NCBI GenBank assembly: GCA_963836355.1
Contig: CAWIJO010000010.1
Location: 372,001 to 436,000, forward strand
DNA: 64,000 nucleotides
Source: Palsa-506 sp963836355
GTDB taxonomy: Bacteria > Actinomycetota > Actinomycetes > Streptosporangiales > Streptosporangiaceae
Reading direction: 5' to 3'
Each line of letters starts with the position of its first letter. Positions within the stretch are counted from its first letter, which is position 1. A model generated the notes under the pieces. It saw nothing but the letters and a program-made list of their open reading frames with translations, ran no database searches and had not been told where the DNA came from. Position numbers and translations under genes: made by a program. Positions 61,524-64,000 of this stretch are shown here, piece after piece.

Positions 61524-62191
61524 CGGTACCTGGCGGGCCGCGCCAGGGCTAGCATTTCGCGCAGCCACGGCTGCACCACGGCCGCGACGGCAGCCGGGTT
61601 CCGCGACAGCGCATGCGTCTCGCCCGGCACTACGATGACCTTGCTGGCGTCAGCGCTGCCCGGCACGCCGAAGGCGTCCCGGTCGCCGCTGATCGCCAGC
61701 ACGTCGGCCCCGGCATCGCGCAGTTCCGCCGCGCGGGAGCGCTCCGGCCGGCCGGGCGGGTGCAGCGGGAAAGCCAGCGCCAGGACAGCGCGCGCGCCGG
61801 CCGCCTGGGCAGTGCGGCAGGCCACTCGCGCACCGTTGCTCCGGCCGCCCTGGACCAGCGGCAACTCCGGGTACCTTGCCCGCAGTGCGGAAACGATCTC
61901 CAGCCAGGCTGCATCCTGCCGGGCCGCCGAACCGGGCGCGCGGGCGCCGCGCACCCGGTATGGCTGGGTTACCAGCGCCACCGTGCCGCCCAGCTGAGCC
62001 GCCGCGCCGTGCACGGCGAGCAGATCGGGCGTGCGCACTCCCCCGCCGGCGCCGTGCGTGAGCACGAGCAGGAAGCCGGGACTGGCCGGGTCGGCGGGGC
62101 TGGCGGGGCCGGCCGGTCTGGCAGGGCTGGCCAGGCTGGCGGGTTCACTGAGATCGGCTAGGGCCACTCCCGATCCGGTGCTGATCTCCAC
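61520..62191 (-). CDS. KANL3/Tex30-type alpha/beta hydrolase
   Basis: This is a 223-aa alpha/beta hydrolase. Conserved parts: FLLVLTHGAGGGVRTPDLLA (oxyanion region), the nucleophile elbow LVQGGRSNGARVACR, the acid in VLAISGDRDAFGVPG and the His in VVPGETHALS. This is the dienelactone-hydrolase-like KANL3/Tex30 family, whose substrate is unknown. The N-terminus contains Ala/Ser/Pro repeats (ASPARPAGPASPADPASPG) encoded by degenerate GGCTGGC-type repeats, possibly expanded. GTG 62191 is preceded at 6 nt by TACGCT on the minus strand, a leaderless pattern. Confidence 0.85.
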   Translation of the reverse strand: MEISTGSGVALADLSEPASLASPARPAGPASPADPASPGFLLVLTHGAGGGVRTPDLLAVHGAAAQLGGTVALVTQPYRVRGARAPGSAARQDAAWLEIVSALRARYPELPLVQGGRSNGARVACRTAQAAGARAVLALAFPLHPPGRPERSRAAELRDAGADVLAISGDRDAFGVPGSADASKVIVVPGETHALSRNPAAVAAVVQPWLREMLALARPARYR

Positions 62192-62197
62192 GCCCGC

Positions 62198-62203
62198 AGC
62201 GTA
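62198..62203 (-). promoter_or_regulatory. -10 hexamer of a probable leaderless promoter (KANL3/Tex30 gene)
   Basis: TACGCT on the minus strand, 6 nt before GTG 62191. Confidence 0.5.
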
Positions 62204-62270
62204 CGTGCTGATTGGCGGCCTGTGCTGGCTGGCTATCCAGCCGGGACGACGCGCCGCTGGCCGTCGCCGG

Positions 62271-62403
62271 TCAGGGCAGGTCCGCGATGCGCACCGACTC
62301 CAGCTGGCCGGATCTGAAATTGGTCACGAGCAGCGTCCGGCCGCCCGGCTCCAGCGCCATCTGGCGCGGGAACCTGAAGCGTTCCCGGCCGGGCCAGGCT
62401 ATG
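62271..62403 (-). pseudogene. C-terminal blade of a beta-propeller (YncE/lactonase-like) gene
   Basis: A minus-strand frame reads VIAWPGRERFRFPRQMALEP then GGRTLLVTNFRSGQLESVRI and ADLP followed by TGA at 62271. The pattern FPRxxALxPxGRTLLVxNF...QLExVxxADLP is the last repeat of YVTN/YncE-type propellers. The rest of the gene is absent in all frames upstream, where uvrA ends at 62510. I read it as a leftover tail. The 318 nt between the KANL3/Tex30 gene and uvrA contain nothing else I can support. Confidence 0.6.
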
Positions 62404-62509
62404 ACCACCGGGCACCGGCGACGGCCAGCCGGGCGACCCGCCGCCGGATCATCCGTTAATAATATCCGTGCCGGGCCTGCGGGCGGCGATCCCTTCCCGG
62501 CGCCAGCGG

Positions 62510-64000
62510 CTAAACGTTCAACAGCTTCTTCATGAACTGGCCGGTGTAGCTCTCGTCGGCCATTGCCACCTGCTCGGGGGTGCCGGCCGCGATCACACTG
62601 CCGCCGCGCGAGCCGCCTTCCGGGCCGAGGTCGATCACCCAGTCGGCGGTCTTGATCACATCCAGGTTGTGCTCGATCACGATTACCGTGTTGCCGCCGT
62701 CGACGAGCCTGGACAGCACGCCGAGCAGCTTGCGGATGTCATCGAAGTGCAGTCCGGTGGTTGGCTCGTCCAGCACGTAGATGGTGCGGCCGGTTGAGCG
62801 GCGCTGCAGTTCGGAGGCGAGCTTAACCCGCTGCGCCTCGCCGCCGGACAGCGTGGGCGCCGGCTGACCCAGCCGTACGTAGCCGAGCCCGACGTCGACA
62901 AGCGTCTTCAGGTGCCGGTGGATGGCCGGCACCGGCGCGAAGAACTCGGCCCCCTCCTCGATCGGCATCTGAAGTACGTCGGCGATCGTCTTGCCCTTGT
63001 AATGCACCTGCAGCGTGTCCGTGTTGTACCGGGCGCCGTGGCAGACCTCGCATGGCACGTAGACGTCCGGCAGGAACTGCATCTCGATCTTGATCGTGCC
63101 GTCGCCGGCGCATGCCTCGCACCGGCCGCCCTTCACGTTGAAGGAGAACCGGCCCGGCTGGTAGCCGCGGACCTTGGCCTCGGTGGTCGCCGCGAACAGC
63201 TTCCTGACGTGGTCGAACACGCCGGTGTAGGTGGCCGGGTTGGACCGCGGGGTCCGGCCGATCGGGCCCTGGTCGACGTGCACCACCTTGTCCAGGTGCT
63301 GCATGCCGGTGACCCTGGTGTGCTTGCCCGGCACGATCCGGGTGCCGTGCAGTTCCTTGGCAAGCGAGCTGTACAGGATGTCATTGACCAGGGTGGACTT
63401 CCCGGAGCCGGACACGCCGGTGACCGCGATGAGGCAGCCCAGCGGAAAGGCCACGTCGACGTCACGCAGGTTGTGCTCGGTGGCGCCCTTGACGACCACC
63501 TCCCGGCCGCGGCTGCGCTTCCGGCGGACGGCGGGCAGCGGGATCGACTCGCGGCCGGTCAGGTAGGCGCCGGTCAGCGACTCCTGGCTGGCGAGCAGCT
63601 CATCCAGCGACCCGGAGACGACGATCCGGCCGCCGTGCTCCCCGGCCCGCGGGCCGATGTCGACTACCCAGTCGGCGGCCCTGATGGTGTCCTCGTCGTG
63701 CTCGACGACGATCAGCGTGTTGCCGAGGTCACGGAGCCTGGTCAGGGTTTCCAGCAGCCGGTGGTTGTCCCGCTGGTGCAGGCCGATCGACGGCTCGTCC
63801 AGCACGTAGAGCACGCCGACCAGACCGGAGCCGATCTGGGTGGCCAGCCGGATCCGCTGCGCCTCGCCGCCGGCCAGCGTGGCCGCTGCCCGGTCCAGCG
63901 ACAGGTAGTCAAGCCCGACGTCGAGCAGGAAGCCGAGCCTGGCGTTGACCTCCTTCAGGATCCGGCCCGCGATGTGCTGGTCCCGCTCGGACAGCTCCAG
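62510..64000 (-). CDS. uvrA: Excinuclease ABC subunit A, C-terminal half
   Basis: The frame runs off the right edge, so only the last 496 codons are visible (LELSERDQHIAGRILKEVNA at the edge). Motifs: signature LAGGEAQRIRLATQIGSGLV, Walker B LYVLDEPSIGLHQRD, second Walker A ITGVSGSGKSTLVNDILYS written here as VTGVSGSGKSTLVND, the zinc finger GRCEACAGDGTIKIEM with VPCEVCHGARYN, and the second signature LSGGEAQRVKLASELQRR with IYVLDEPTTGLHFDD. It ends QFMKKLLNV. UvrA finds bulky DNA lesions and loads UvrB. The visible part is intact. Confidence 0.97.
   Translation of the reverse strand: MELSERDQHIAGRILKEVNARLGFLLDVGLDYLSLDRAAATLAGGEAQRIRLATQIGSGLVGVLYVLDEPSIGLHQRDNHRLLETLTRLRDLGNTLIVVEHDEDTIRAADWVVDIGPRAGEHGGRIVVSGSLDELLASQESLTGAYLTGRESIPLPAVRRKRSRGREVVVKGATEHNLRDVDVAFPLGCLIAVTGVSGSGKSTLVNDILYSSLAKELHGTRIVPGKHTRVTGMQHLDKVVHVDQGPIGRTPRSNPATYTGVFDHVRKLFAATTEAKVRGYQPGRFSFNVKGGRCEACAGDGTIKIEMQFLPDVYVPCEVCHGARYNTDTLQVHYKGKTIADVLQMPIEEGAEFFAPVPAIHRHLKTLVDVGLGYVRLGQPAPTLSGGEAQRVKLASELQRRSTGRTIYVLDEPTTGLHFDDIRKLLGVLSRLVDGGNTVIVIEHNLDVIKTADWVIDLGPEGGSRGGSVIAAGTPEQVAMADESYTGQFMKKLLNV

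Noticed and set aside
62080..62150. A repeat array (GGCTGGC-like) as an independent element
   Set aside because: It falls inside the N-terminal coding part of the KANL3/Tex30 hydrolase and is best explained as codons for its Ala/Ser/Pro-rich segment.

Overview
The window looks like chromosomal DNA from a high-GC actinobacterium. I judge this from the very high G+C, the GC-rich third codon positions and the gene content: a conservon (CvnABCD), an Rv1747-like FHA/ABC exporter, a translational-type T-box on ileS, several F420/PPOX proteins, a mycothiol-type maleylpyruvate-isomerase-fold protein, DUF5996/DUF5999/DUF3040 proteins and many leaderless genes. It resembles Streptosporangiales/Streptomycetales-type soil genomes. 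I cannot assign a genus. I saw no tRNA, rRNA, CRISPR array, insertion sequence or prophage.

Layout. 1-3.8 kb: end of an F420-type nitroreductase, a two-domain cyclase-family protein and an alkylation-repair pair (ada-alkA fusion plus ogt). 3.8-10 kb: a frameshifted PPOX gene divergent from a 939-aa GNAT/acyl-CoA synthetase (Pat-like), then a sulfatase and a CurA-like reductase. 10.1-18.9 kb: three co-directional genes, an FHA-FHA-ABC exporter, glycogen branching enzyme and a 1339-aa membrane-anchored TPR solenoid. 18.9-21.4 kb: two colliding gene remnants, a DUF5996 gene and a GNAT gene. 21.4-26.0 kb: ileS with its T-box, and an AbiEii-like nucleotidyltransferase with a small partner. 26.2-33 kb: a frameshifted PPOX gene, a hibernation-factor-like gene, a PaaI-type thioesterase, an S33 peptidase, a DHA2-type transporter, an FmdB zinc ribbon and SthA transhydrogenase. 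33.3-35.7 kb: a CHAD protein translationally coupled to a ParA-type ATPase. 35.7-40.1 kb: remnants of an alpha/beta hydrolase, cysteine dioxygenase and menF, among a DUF3040 protein, an Rv2578c-type radical SAM protein and a rhodanese. 40.1-45.2 kb: menaquinone genes menD, menC, menB and divergent menE. 45.3-50.7 kb: a primary-type sigma factor and the conservon, whose sensor kinase carries a frameshift. 50.8-56 kb: AraC regulator with AzlCD, a GNAT gene, an LtrA remnant, a cysteine-desulfurase-like protein and a maleylpyruvate-isomerase-fold protein. 56-59.8 kb: a heterodimeric ABC exporter, first half frameshifted. 59.8-64 kb: small conserved proteins, a KANL3/Tex30-type hydrolase, a beta-propeller remnant and the 3' part of uvrA.

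Two patterns cut across the window. First, an unusual number of genes are damaged. Some have single-base indels in or near GC-rich runs. Others keep both ends but have lost the middle (hydrolase, cysteine dioxygenase, LtrA). Second, at least sixteen genes start 6-8 nt after a TANNNT hexamer with no Shine-Dalgarno sequence, which marks leaderless transcripts. The most promising functional leads are the CHAD-ParA pair (possible polyphosphate-granule positioning), the FHA-ABC/GlgB/TPR cluster, the AbiEii-like pair and the ECF-type promoter in front of the principal-type sigma factor.
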